Positions 28,132 through 35,017 of a stretch of DNA of 64,000 nt are shown here, in pieces. The notes beneath the pieces were generated by a model. It ran no database searches. It saw only the letters and a program-made list of their open reading frames with translations, and had not been told where the DNA came from. Origin of the DNA: Motilibacter aurantiacus (lineage in GTDB: Bacteria; Actinomycetota; Actinomycetes; Motilibacterales; Motilibacteraceae); assembly GCF_011250645.1 (NCBI RefSeq), contig NZ_JAANNO010000004.1, positions 201,588-265,587 of the forward strand, read 5' to 3'. Numbering within the stretch: position 1 is the first letter of the stretch; each line of letters begins with the position of its first letter. Both the position numbers and the translations under genes were made by a program.

Positions 28132-28200
28132 TCAGTCGCCTCCCCCGCCGCCGCCGCCGTCCCCACCGCCCCCGTCACCGGCGCCGCCGGAGTCCCCGAA
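28132..28200. repeat. Low-complexity (GGC/GAC)n tail of the GPP34 gene
   Basis: The last 23 codons encode almost only Gly and Asp (GDGGGGDGGGGGGGD at the end), from a run of repeated CCG/CCC triplets on the plus strand. Likely slippage-prone and disordered in the protein. Confidence 0.6.
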
Positions 28201-28797
28201 GCCGTCGCCGTGCGAGGGGACGAACGAGTCCCCGCTCGCCCCCTGTCGGCGGTACGCCCGCCGTACCGCCAGCACGACCTCGGAGGCCTCCGGCCCGAGC
28301 TGCCAGCGCAGTGCGTTGAGGTGGTCGGCCAGCCCTCTCCGCCCCACGCGGTCCGGCGGCGGCGGGCAGACCGTGCGCGCCACCCCGGACACGGCCGCCA
28401 GCACCGCGAGCGCCGCCACTCCGGGGTCGTGCCACGGCCCCGGGGTCAACCCGGCGCGGAGCCGGCGCTCGGCCTGCCACCGCGGCGCCGGGTCGCGCAC
28501 GGCGTAGCCGCGACGGGCGAACACCCCGAGGACCTTGTGCTGGTGCGGCGCCAGGGCACCGGCGCCGCACAACGGCGCCGCGACCCGCGGGAGGGCCGTC
28601 CCGGCCACGTGCGCGAGCAGGGCGTCGAGCCCGCGACGGTCGCCGGCCACGACGCCGAGCGGGGCTCCGCGCAGGACGTCGTGCACGAGCATGCCGCCCG
28701 CCAGCGCGACCGCGACCGGCCCGCGGGTGCGGTAGGCGGCGCGCTCGCCCACCGCCAGCAACAGCAGGTCGCCCGGGAGATCAGCAGGAAGGGCCAT
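28132..28797 (-). CDS. GPP34 (GOLPH3/VPS74-like) family protein
   Basis: A 221-aa protein related to the eukaryotic Golgi phosphoprotein 3, whose bacterial members are common in actinobacteria, sometimes near membrane or secondary-metabolite genes. Typical segments: LPGDLLLLAVGERAAYR, VAVALAGGMLVHDVLRG, HKVLGVFARRGYAVRD, VAALAVLAAVSGVARTV and a helical end LADHLNALRWQLGPEASEVVLAVRRAYRRQ. In eukaryotes the family binds PI4P at membranes; the bacterial role is unknown. The C-terminus is a Gly/Asp tail. ATG start two bases after the ABC exporter stop, so it is in that operon and under the same SoxR-type promoter. Confidence 0.83.
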   Translation of the reverse strand: MALPADLPGDLLLLAVGERAAYRTRGPVAVALAGGMLVHDVLRGAPLGVVAGDRRGLDALLAHVAGTALPRVAAPLCGAGALAPHQHKVLGVFARRGYAVRDPAPRWQAERRLRAGLTPGPWHDPGVAALAVLAAVSGVARTVCPPPPDRVGRRGLADHLNALRWQLGPEASEVVLAVRRAYRRQGASGDSFVPSHGDGFGDSGGAGDGGGGDGGGGGGGD

Positions 28798-28799
28798 CG

Positions 28800-30701
28800 T
28801 CAGCCCGCGCCGCCCTGGGCCGGCACGACCGCGCCCGCCCCGGGGGTGGCGAACTGCGTGCGGTAGAGCTCCTCGTAGCGCCCGCCGGCCGCCAGCAGCT
28901 GCTCGTGCGTGCCACGCTCCACGACCCGGCCGGCCTCCACCACGAGGATGAGGTCGGCCGCGCGGACGGTCGAGAGCCTGTGGGCGATCACGATCGCCGT
29001 CCGGCCGGCGAGCGCCTCACCGAGGGCGGCCTGCACGGCGGCCTCCGAGGTCGAGTCCAGGTGGGCCGTCGCCTCGTCCAGGATGACGACCCGCGGCCGG
29101 GCCAGCAGGAGCCGCGCGATGGTGAGCCGTTGGCGCTCCCCTCCGGAGAACCGGTAGCCGCGCTCTCCCACGACGGTGTCCAGGCCGTCGGGCAGCGCGG
29201 AGACCAGGTCGGCCAGCCGGGCACGGCGCAGAACGTCCCAGAGCTCGGCGTCGTGGGCCTCGGGCCGGGCGAGCGCCAGGTTGGCCCGCACCGTGTCGTG
29301 GAAGAGGTGCCCGTCCTGCGTCACCATGCCGAGCGTCTGACGGAGAGAGGCGAACGACAAGTCCCGCACGTCGACCCCGGACAGGCGGACCGCTCCCGAG
29401 TCGACGTCGTAGAGGCGCGGCAGCAGGCTCGCGATCGTGGACTTGCCCGCGCCGGAGGAGCCGACGAGCGCGACCATCTGGCCCGGCTCGGCACGGAACG
29501 ACACGTTGTGCAGCACCTCGACCCCGCCGCGGGTGTCGAGCACGGCGACCTCCTCGAGTGACGCGAGCGACACCTTGTCCGCAGCGGGGTAGGCGAAGCA
29601 GACGTCGTCGAACTCGACCGAGACGGGGCCCTCGGGGACGCGCAGCGGGTCGGGCCGCTCCCGGATCAGCGGCTGCAGGTCGAGCACCTCGAACACGCGC
29701 TCGAAGCTGACGAGCGCGGTCATGACCTCCACCCGGGCGCTCGCGAGCGCGGTCAGCGGGGCGTACAGCCGGGTGAGCAGCAGCGCGAGCGTGACGACCG
29801 CGCCGGCGTCGAGATTGCCGCGCAGGGCGTAGAAGCCACCGAGCCCGTAGACCAGCGCCAGCGCCAGTGCCGACACCAGGGTGAGCGCGGTGACGAAGAC
29901 CGACTGCACCATGGCGGTGCGCACGCCGATGTCGCGCACGCGGGACGCACGGGCCGCGAACTCGGCGGACTCGATGGCCGGCCGGCCGAAGAGCTTCACC
30001 AGCGTGGCCCCCGGAGCGGAGAAGCGCTCCGTCATCTGCGTGCCCATGGTCGCGTTGTGGTTGGCCGCCTCGCGCTCGAGCGCGGCCATCCGCGTCCCCA
30101 TGCGCCGGGCCGGGACGACGAACACCGGCAGCAGCACCAGGGCCAGCAGCGTCACCTGCCACGACAGGCTGAGCATGACGACCAGCGTCAGGAACAGGGC
30201 GACCAGGTTGCCCACGACGCCGGAGAGCGTGTCGCTGAAGGCTCGCTGCGCGCCGATGACGTCGTTGTTGAGCCGGCTGACCAGCGCCCCGGTGCGCGTC
30301 CGCGTGAAGAAGGCGACCGGCATCTGCTGCACGTGGTCGAAGACCGTCCGCCGCAGGTCGAGGATGAGGTTCTCCCCGATGCTCGCCGACAGCCAGCGGT
30401 TGAGGATGCCCAGCGCGGCCTCCGCGACCGCCAGCCCCGCGATGATCAACGCCAGCGTGATCACGCGGGAGGTCTCCTCGCCGTCGACCATCGCGTCGAC
30501 GACCTGGCCGGCGAGCACCGGAGTCGCCACGGCCAGCACGGCCAGCACGACGCTCAGCAGCAGGAACTGGACGAGCATGCGCCGGTGCGGCCGGGCGAAC
30601 CGCAAAATGCGGCGCAGGGTCGCGCGCGAGAAGGGACGGCGCTCCTCCTCGGCGTTCATCGCGTGGTACATCGACATCCACGCGGTGACTTCCATGTCCA
30701 T
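28800..30701 (-). CDS. ABC exporter, fused permease and ATPase (type IV fold)
   Basis: A 633-aa half-transporter that should dimerise. Six transmembrane helices occupy about residues 40-340 (LVQFLLLSVVLAVLAVATPVLAG is the first). The ATPase has Walker A GSSGAGKST, Q-loop MVTQDGHLFHD, signature FSGGERQR, Walker B VVILDEAT and H-loop IAHRLS. It resembles multidrug or lipid exporters of the MsbA/BmrA group. Cofactor-free prediction of the cargo is not possible. ATG at 30701 is used; the frame is open upstream but that part overlaps a 78-aa gene. It lies 4 bases after that gene, and the unit is probably switched on by SoxR. Confidence 0.9.
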   Translation of the reverse strand: MDMEVTAWMSMYHAMNAEEERRPFSRATLRRILRFARPHRRMLVQFLLLSVVLAVLAVATPVLAGQVVDAMVDGEETSRVITLALIIAGLAVAEAALGILNRWLSASIGENLILDLRRTVFDHVQQMPVAFFTRTRTGALVSRLNNDVIGAQRAFSDTLSGVVGNLVALFLTLVVMLSLSWQVTLLALVLLPVFVVPARRMGTRMAALEREAANHNATMGTQMTERFSAPGATLVKLFGRPAIESAEFAARASRVRDIGVRTAMVQSVFVTALTLVSALALALVYGLGGFYALRGNLDAGAVVTLALLLTRLYAPLTALASARVEVMTALVSFERVFEVLDLQPLIRERPDPLRVPEGPVSVEFDDVCFAYPAADKVSLASLEEVAVLDTRGGVEVLHNVSFRAEPGQMVALVGSSGAGKSTIASLLPRLYDVDSGAVRLSGVDVRDLSFASLRQTLGMVTQDGHLFHDTVRANLALARPEAHDAELWDVLRRARLADLVSALPDGLDTVVGERGYRFSGGERQRLTIARLLLARPRVVILDEATAHLDSTSEAAVQAALGEALAGRTAIVIAHRLSTVRAADLILVVEAGRVVERGTHEQLLAAGGRYEELYRTQFATPGAGAVVPAQGGAG

Positions 30702-30705
30702 GCGT

Positions 30706-30942
30706 TCACGTCCTCGCTGTCGTCGGACGGGCAGTCGGCACGCTAGCGGCGGGCGCCGACAGTCGGCGGCCGTGCAGCCTCCCGGCCCTCGCGAGGTCGG
30801 ACGTCCCGGCCGTCGCGAACTCGTCGCCGCCGAGCGCGGCCCCGGGCAGGTCGAGCCCCAGCATGCGTACGACCGTGCCGGCCACCCACGCCGCCTCGCG
30901 CGCGGGCGCCGTCGCTCCGGCATGGCCCGGCGATTCGCTCAT
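30706..30942 (-). CDS. 78-aa protein of unknown function, first gene of the SoxR-controlled operon
   Basis: A short frame not recognised as any family: MSESPGHAGATAPAREAAWV, then a mildly hydrophobic stretch VAGTVVRMLGLDLPGAALG and an Ala/Thr/Arg-rich end. Support comes from context: the ATG lies eight bases after the TAGGTT -10 box of a MerR-type promoter, fitting a leaderless start, and the stop is 4 bases before the ABC exporter ATG. It has no Cys and no clear membrane helix. It may be a real small protein or a leader for the exporter. Confidence 0.5.
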   Translation of the reverse strand: MSESPGHAGATAPAREAAWVAGTVVRMLGLDLPGAALGGDEFATAGTSDLARAGRLHGRRLSAPAASVPTARPTTART

Positions 30943-30950
30943 GGCTCGCG

Positions 30951-30981
30951 AACCTAGGACCTCAACTATGGTCGAGGTCAA
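30951..30981 (-). promoter_or_regulatory. MerR/SoxR-type promoter with 19-bp spacer and SoxR box
   Basis: On the minus strand -35 TTGACC (30976-30981) and -10 TAGGTT (30951-30956) are separated by exactly 19 bases, the over-long spacer that MerR-family activators require. The spacer and flanks hold the perfect half-sites GACCTC-N10-GAGGTC (30958-30979), close to known SoxR boxes (CCTCAA on one arm). The soxR gene lies immediately beside it on the plus strand. Strong evidence that SoxR drives the ABC exporter operon. Confidence 0.85.
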
Positions 30982-30998
30982 GCGACGGTGGGAGGGCA

Positions 30999-31514
30999 GT
31001 GGACGGGCGGGCAGAGCGCGGCGCGACCCTGGGCGTGGGTGACGTGGCCCGGCGTAGCGGGGTCGCGGTGTCGACGCTGCACTTCTACGAGCGCAAGGGG
31101 CTGATCTCGAGCACCCGTACGGCCGGCAACCAGCGGCGCTACGAGCGGGACGTGCTGCGCCGGGTGTCGTTCATCCGGCTCGCCCAGCGGGTCGGCATCT
31201 CGCTGCAGGAGATCGGGGATGCGCTCACGGCGCTGCCGGACGGGCGCACGCCGACGGTCGCGGACTGGGCCCGGCTGTCACGGCAGTGGCACGACGACCT
31301 GCAGGCCCGCATCGACGGGCTCACCCACCTGCGCGACGACCTGCTGCGCTGCATCGGCTGCGGCTGCCTGTCCCTGCGCAGCTGCACGCTCACCAACCCC
31401 GGCGACGAGCTCGGCCGGCGCGGGCCCGGCCCGCGTCGGTGGGTCGACGAGGACCGCACCGACGGCACCGGCACCACCCACGGCACCGACGGCACGTCTG
31501 CCGGGGGCGCCTGA
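30999..31514 (+). CDS. soxR: Redox-sensing transcriptional activator SoxR
   Basis: A 171-aa MerR-family regulator. The winged helix (GVGDVARRSGVAVSTLHFYERKGLISSTRTAGNQRRYERDVL split over residues 12-53) is followed by a dimerisation helix and the [2Fe-2S] motif C118-x2-C121-x-C123-x5-C129 that defines SoxR. In actinobacteria SoxR responds directly to redox-active compounds and controls exporters and enzymes for them, rather than soxS, which is absent. The tail after the cluster is Thr/Gly-rich and dispensable-looking. GTG start at 30999 close behind GGAGGG. Its divergent neighbour operon has the matching box. Confidence 0.95.
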   Translation: MDGRAERGATLGVGDVARRSGVAVSTLHFYERKGLISSTRTAGNQRRYERDVLRRVSFIRLAQRVGISLQEIGDALTALPDGRTPTVADWARLSRQWHDDLQARIDGLTHLRDDLLRCIGCGCLSLRSCTLTNPGDELGRRGPGPRRWVDEDRTDGTGTTHGTDGTSAGGA

Positions 31515-31521
31515 CCCGGGG

Positions 31522-31974
31522 TCAGCCCCCTGGCACGAGCTCCTTGGCCATGTCCCGGTGCGGGATGCCGGCGTCGTCGTAGACGGGGCCGTACGCCGCG
31601 TAGCCCAGCCGCTCGTAGAACCCCATCGCCCGCAGCTGGGCCGAGAGGACGACGCGGCGCAGCCCCATCGAGCGTGACTCGTCCTCCACCGCCTGGACGA
31701 GCAGCCGGCCGATCCCGCCGGTCCGCGCGCTCGCCCGGACGGCCAGCCGGCCGAGGTGGGCCTCGCCGGGCGGGTCCTCGTACATCCGGACGGTGCCGAC
31801 GACCTCGCCGTCGCGGCGGGCAAGGAAGTGCACCGACGTCGCGTCGCGGTCGTCGCCCTCGAGCTCGATGGGCACCTGCTGCTCGTCGACGAAGACCTCG
31901 ACGCGCACGGCGAAGGCCTGCTCGAACCCCTCCGCCGTCGTGACCCGCTCGACCGACACGGCCGCAGCGCTCAC
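31522..31974 (-). CDS. GNAT-family N-acetyltransferase (ElaA-like)
   Basis: A 150-aa GNAT protein. Its start [24 protein letters not shown] and [21 protein letters not shown] (acetyl-CoA loop) plus [32 protein letters not shown] match the ElaA/YjcF type acyltransferases. Its substrate is unknown. GTG at 31974 overlaps the rluD stop by four bases, which ties it to the lspA-rluD unit. It converges on soxR with 7 bases between the stops. Confidence 0.87.
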   Translation of the reverse strand: MSAAAVSVERVTTAEGFEQAFAVRVEVFVDEQQVPIELEGDDRDATSVHFLARRDGEVVGTVRMYEDPPGEAHLGRLAVRASARTGGIGRLLVQAVEDESRSMGLRRVVLSAQLRAMGFYERLGYAAYGPVYDDAGIPHRDMAKELVPGG

Positions 31975-32900
31975 CCTTCCTCCCGCAGGATCTCCAGCGC
32001 CCGGGCCAGGTCCGGCGGGGGCGGGGAGGTGAACTCGACCCGCTCGCCCGTCGACGGGTGCTCGAACCCGAGCCGCTGCGCGTGCAGCCACTGGCGCGTC
32101 AGGCCCAGCCGCTGTGCGAGCACGGGGTCCGCGCCGTAGGTCAGGTCGCCCACGCAGGGATGGCGCAGTGCGGACATGTGGACGCGGATCTGGTGGGTCC
32201 GGCCGGTCTCGAGGTGGACGTCGAGCAGGGTCGCCGCGCGGAACGCCTCCACCGTGTCGTAGTGCGTGACGCTCTCGCGGCCGCCGGCAACGACGGCCCA
32301 CTTCCACTCGGAGGAGGGGTGCCGGTCGATCGGGGCGTCGATCGTGCCGCGGGAGGGGTCCGGATGCCCCTGGACGAGCGCGGCGTAGACCTTGTCGACC
32401 GTGCGCTCCTTGAACGCCAGCTTGAGCAGGGTGTAGGCGCGCTCGGACTTCGCGACGACCATGAGCCCGGTGGTGCCGACGTCGAGCCGGTGGACGACGC
32501 CCTGCCGCTCGGCGGCCCCTGAGGTCGAGATGCGGAACCCGGCCGCCGCGAGCCCGCCGATGACCGTGGTGCCGGTCCAGCCGGGGCTTGGGTGGGCGGC
32601 GACCCCGACCGGCTTGTCGACCACGATGATGTCGTCGTCATCGTACACGATGCCCATGCCCTCGACGTGCTCGGGCACGACCTCGACCGGCCCCGGCGGC
32701 GGCGGCAGCTCGACCTCGAGCTCGGAGCCGCTGACGAGCCGCTGGGACTTGTACGCCGGGGCTCCGTCGACGCGGACCAGCCCCTCCGCGACCAGCTCGG
32801 CCGCGCGGGTGCGCGAGAGCCCGAACAGCCGGGCGAGCGCGGCGTCGAGCCGCTCGCCCTCCAGGCCCTCCGGCACCGGCAGCGAGCGGACGTCAGGCAT
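31971..32900 (-). CDS. rluD: 23S rRNA pseudouridine synthase, RluD/RluA family
   Basis: A 309-aa enzyme with an N-terminal S4 RNA-binding domain ([31 protein letters not shown], residues about 16-46) and a RluA-type catalytic domain with [15 protein letters not shown] (catalytic D140), then [25 protein letters not shown]. It modifies uridines in 23S rRNA (by family, the helix 69 sites). ATG at 32900 overlaps the end of lspA by 8 bases, the standard lspA-rluD coupling. Confidence 0.95.
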   Translation of the reverse strand: MPDVRSLPVPEGLEGERLDAALARLFGLSRTRAAELVAEGLVRVDGAPAYKSQRLVSGSELEVELPPPPGPVEVVPEHVEGMGIVYDDDDIIVVDKPVGVAAHPSPGWTGTTVIGGLAAAGFRISTSGAAERQGVVHRLDVGTTGLMVVAKSERAYTLLKLAFKERTVDKVYAALVQGHPDPSRGTIDAPIDRHPSSEWKWAVVAGGRESVTHYDTVEAFRAATLLDVHLETGRTHQIRVHMSALRHPCVGDLTYGADPVLAQRLGLTRQWLHAQRLGFEHPSTGERVEFTSPPPPDLARALEILREEG

Positions 32901-33531
32901 CCCGGCGCTCCGGCACGTCCTCGGCCGCCGACCGCGCGGCCGGCTCCTCGTTGGTGGGCTGCACCGGCGCGGGCTCCGGGGCAGGCTGCCCAGCCTCGGC
33001 GTGGGTGCCCGGCCGCGGCGGCGCCCCGGTGGGCTCGACGCCGCGCAGGGACAGCAGCACCAGGAGCGCGGCGGCGCTGCAGATCGCCATGTCCGCGACG
33101 TTGAACACCGGCCAGTTGGGCAGCTCGAGGAAGTCGACCACGTGACCGCGGAAGACACCGGGCGCCCGCAGCAGCCGGTCGGTCAGGTTGCCGAGCGCGC
33201 CGCCCAGGAGCAGCCCGAGCGCGATGGCCCACGGGACGCTCTGCAGCGTGCGCGCCATGCGGATGATGACCACGGCGACGACGGCGGCGACCAGGGTGAA
33301 CAGCACCGTGGCCCCACCGGCGATGCCGAAGGCCGCACCGGGGTTGAGGACGAGGCGCAGCTGCAGCAGGTCGCCCGCCACCTGGACGGGCTCGCGCCCC
33401 TCGAGCTGGGACTTGGCCAGGGCCTTGGTGACCTGGTCCACGGTGTAGACGCCGAGGGCGACGAGCCCGAGCGCGAGCACGGTGGGACGGGGCCCCCGCC
33501 CGCGCGCGGGCGGCGGATTCTGCTCGTTCAG
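32893..33531 (-). CDS. lspA: Lipoprotein signal peptidase II
   Basis: A 212-aa membrane aspartic protease that trims lipidated prolipoproteins. Four helices ([23 protein letters not shown] first) carry [24 protein letters not shown] and FNVADMAI, with the two catalytic Asp residues in the last two motifs. The C-terminal 50 residues are a Pro/Glu/Ala tail, cytosolic. The start is a problem: no ATG or GTG has a ribosome site. CTG at 33529-33531 has GAGGAA five bases upstream and overlaps the preceding stop as CTGA, as GTGA does elsewhere in the window, so CTG is proposed. GTG at 33555 is the alternative (eight residues longer). Confidence 0.88.
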   Translation of the reverse strand: MNEQNPPPARGRGPRPTVLALGLVALGVYTVDQVTKALAKSQLEGREPVQVAGDLLQLRLVLNPGAAFGIAGGATVLFTLVAAVVAVVIIRMARTLQSVPWAIALGLLLGGALGNLTDRLLRAPGVFRGHVVDFLELPNWPVFNVADMAICSAAALLVLLSLRGVEPTGAPPRPGTHAEAGQPAPEPAPVQPTNEEPAARSAAEDVPERRDA

Positions 33532-34250
33532 CGGCGTTCCTCGCGTTGCTTGCACGACACGCAGAGCGTGGCGCGGGGGAAGGCCTGCAGCCGGGCCTTC
33601 CCGATCGGCTGCCCACAACTCTCGCATGCGCCGTAGGTGCCGTCGTCGATGCGGGTCAGCGCCCGCTCCACCTGCAGCAGCATCCCGCGGGAGTTGTTCG
33701 CCAGGGAGAGCTCGTGCTCGCGCTCGAACGTCTTGTTGCCCGCGTCGGCCTGGTCGTCTCCGGCCCCGTCACCGGAGTCGCGCAGCAGGTCGGCGATCTC
33801 GCTCTCGGTCTCCGCGACCTCGCGGCGCAGCCGCTCGGCCTCGGCCTGCAGCTCGGCGCAGACCTCCTCCAACTCGGCGGAGGTCCACGGCTCCTCGCCG
33901 GGCCGGACTGGCAGCGAGGCGGCCCGGCCGGGCAGCGACGGGGCCTCGTCGCGCGGGGACGCCTGGCCAGGGATGGCCTGCTGAGGGGGTGAGGTGGGCA
34001 CGGGCGCCTCCGGCTCGGGGGCGACGGCCACGGCGGCCGCCGGCGGAACGGGGTCGGCAGCCTTTGCCGAGGTGCGCTTGACCGGCTTCGCGGAGGGCTT
34101 CGCCGGCGTGGCAGCGCCCCCCGTGTCCGCAGGCTCGGCCACGAGCGGAGCGGCCTTGGCCCCCCGCTTGCGCGGCGCAGGGGCCGCGTCCGCCGTGGCG
34201 GCGGTCTCGGCGGTATGAGCCGCCCTGGTGGTGCCTCGTGTCGTGGCCAT
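33528..34250 (-). CDS. DksA/TraR C4 zinc-finger protein with Ala/Pro/Lys-rich N-terminus
   Basis: A 240-aa protein. The C-terminal half has a coiled coil (LEEVCAELQAEAERLRREVAETESEIADLL) and the C4 zinc finger CESCGQPIG...LCVSCKQREE typical of DksA/TraR/RbpA-like RNA polymerase effectors. The first 110 residues are low-complexity and positively charged (AKPSAKPVKRTSAKAAD), like the tails of actinobacterial histone-like proteins. It may act at the RNA polymerase secondary channel; this is an inference. Conserved position before lspA in actinobacteria. ATG start behind a GGGGGA site. Confidence 0.86.
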   Translation of the reverse strand: MATTRGTTRAAHTAETAATADAAPAPRKRGAKAAPLVAEPADTGGAATPAKPSAKPVKRTSAKAADPVPPAAAVAVAPEPEAPVPTSPPQQAIPGQASPRDEAPSLPGRAASLPVRPGEEPWTSAELEEVCAELQAEAERLRREVAETESEIADLLRDSGDGAGDDQADAGNKTFEREHELSLANNSRGMLLQVERALTRIDDGTYGACESCGQPIGKARLQAFPRATLCVSCKQREERR

Positions 34251-34374
34251 GGGCGGATCCCCCTTCCCCCAGCGCTCGGACAGTCTGCCGAGGATAAGCA
34301 CCCCCGGTCCTAGCCCACAACGACGAAGTGGCCCGTCAGGTGCCCGTCGACGCGGGCCCGGGCCGACCGGCCGG

Positions 34375-34683
34375 TCAGCCGTCCGCCGCCCGGCCACCCG
34401 CGAGCAGCGCCGAGACCCGCGAAGCGAGCCCGGGGGCGGCGTCCGCGTCGACCTCGACGACCTTGTCCCGGCTGGTCGCGCCACTGACCAGACGCAGCTG
34501 GCGTCGGCGTACCCCGAGCGCATCGGCGACCGCCCGCAGCGCCGCCTCGGTCGCCCGCCCGTCCACCGCCCGCGCGGTCACCGCGACGACGAGCGCGTCT
34601 CCGCGCGCGCCCCCGACGGCCGTCCGTGAGGCCCCGGGGCGCACCCGCAGCGCGATGCGCACACCCGCCGGCCCTGCCCCCAC
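34375..34683 (-). CDS. DUF167/YggU-family protein
   Basis: A 102-aa protein with the family's VRPGASRTAVGG opening, DGRATEAALRAVADALGV and VSGATSRDKVVEV. The fold is known from structures but the role is not. GTG start at 34683 with GGAGGG about nine bases upstream. The 124 bases to the DksA-like gene hold no clear feature. It reads away from the ileS T-box, with which it shares a divergent region. Confidence 0.87.
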   Translation of the reverse strand: MGAGPAGVRIALRVRPGASRTAVGGARGDALVVAVTARAVDGRATEAALRAVADALGVRRRQLRLVSGATSRDKVVEVDADAAPGLASRVSALLAGGRAADG

Positions 34684-34744
34684 CGCTTCGCCCTCCGCCC
34701 GCCGCCTCGCTGCGACGCTAGGCTAGGAGAGGCGTCCGAGACGG

Positions 34745-35005
34745 TGACGACGGGACGAGTAGCCCCGCACGCAGCCAGGAGCGACCCGGGGACGGTGGAA
34801 GCCCGGGGGCGTGCGCGGGGTGAAGATCACCCCCGAGCCGCCGGAAGAAGCCACGGGAGCGTGACCGGACCGTGGCCTAGACCCGGCCGGCGCCGTGCAG
34901 AGAGGGGCATCCCGAGGGGTGCCCAAGGAGGGTGGTACCGCGGGGCCGGCTGAACCGGCGAGCCTCGTCCCTCCGTCGAGAGCGAGACGCCGCAGACGAC
35001 GGAGG
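34745..35005 (+). promoter_or_regulatory. Translational T-box riboswitch controlling ileS
   Basis: Conserved T-box AAGGAGGGTGGTACCGCG at 34925-34942; its UGGU (34933-34936) would pair with the ACCA end of uncharged tRNA-Ile. The specifier is ATC (34826-34828), an Ile codon, next to a stem I helix (34763-34772 with 34809-34820). The ribosome site (CGACGGAGG, 34997-35005) is perfectly complementary to 34970-34978. The antisequestrator GGAGGG (34927-34932) pairs with 34969-34974 and so frees it. Uncharged tRNA-Ile should raise ileS translation, as in other actinobacteria. Confidence 0.93.
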
Positions 35006-35017
35006 AGCACGCACGCC

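Noticed and set aside
32893..33627. ATG at 33627 as lspA start
   Set aside because: It would overlap the DksA-like gene by 100 bases, lacks a ribosome site and adds residues not found in the family.
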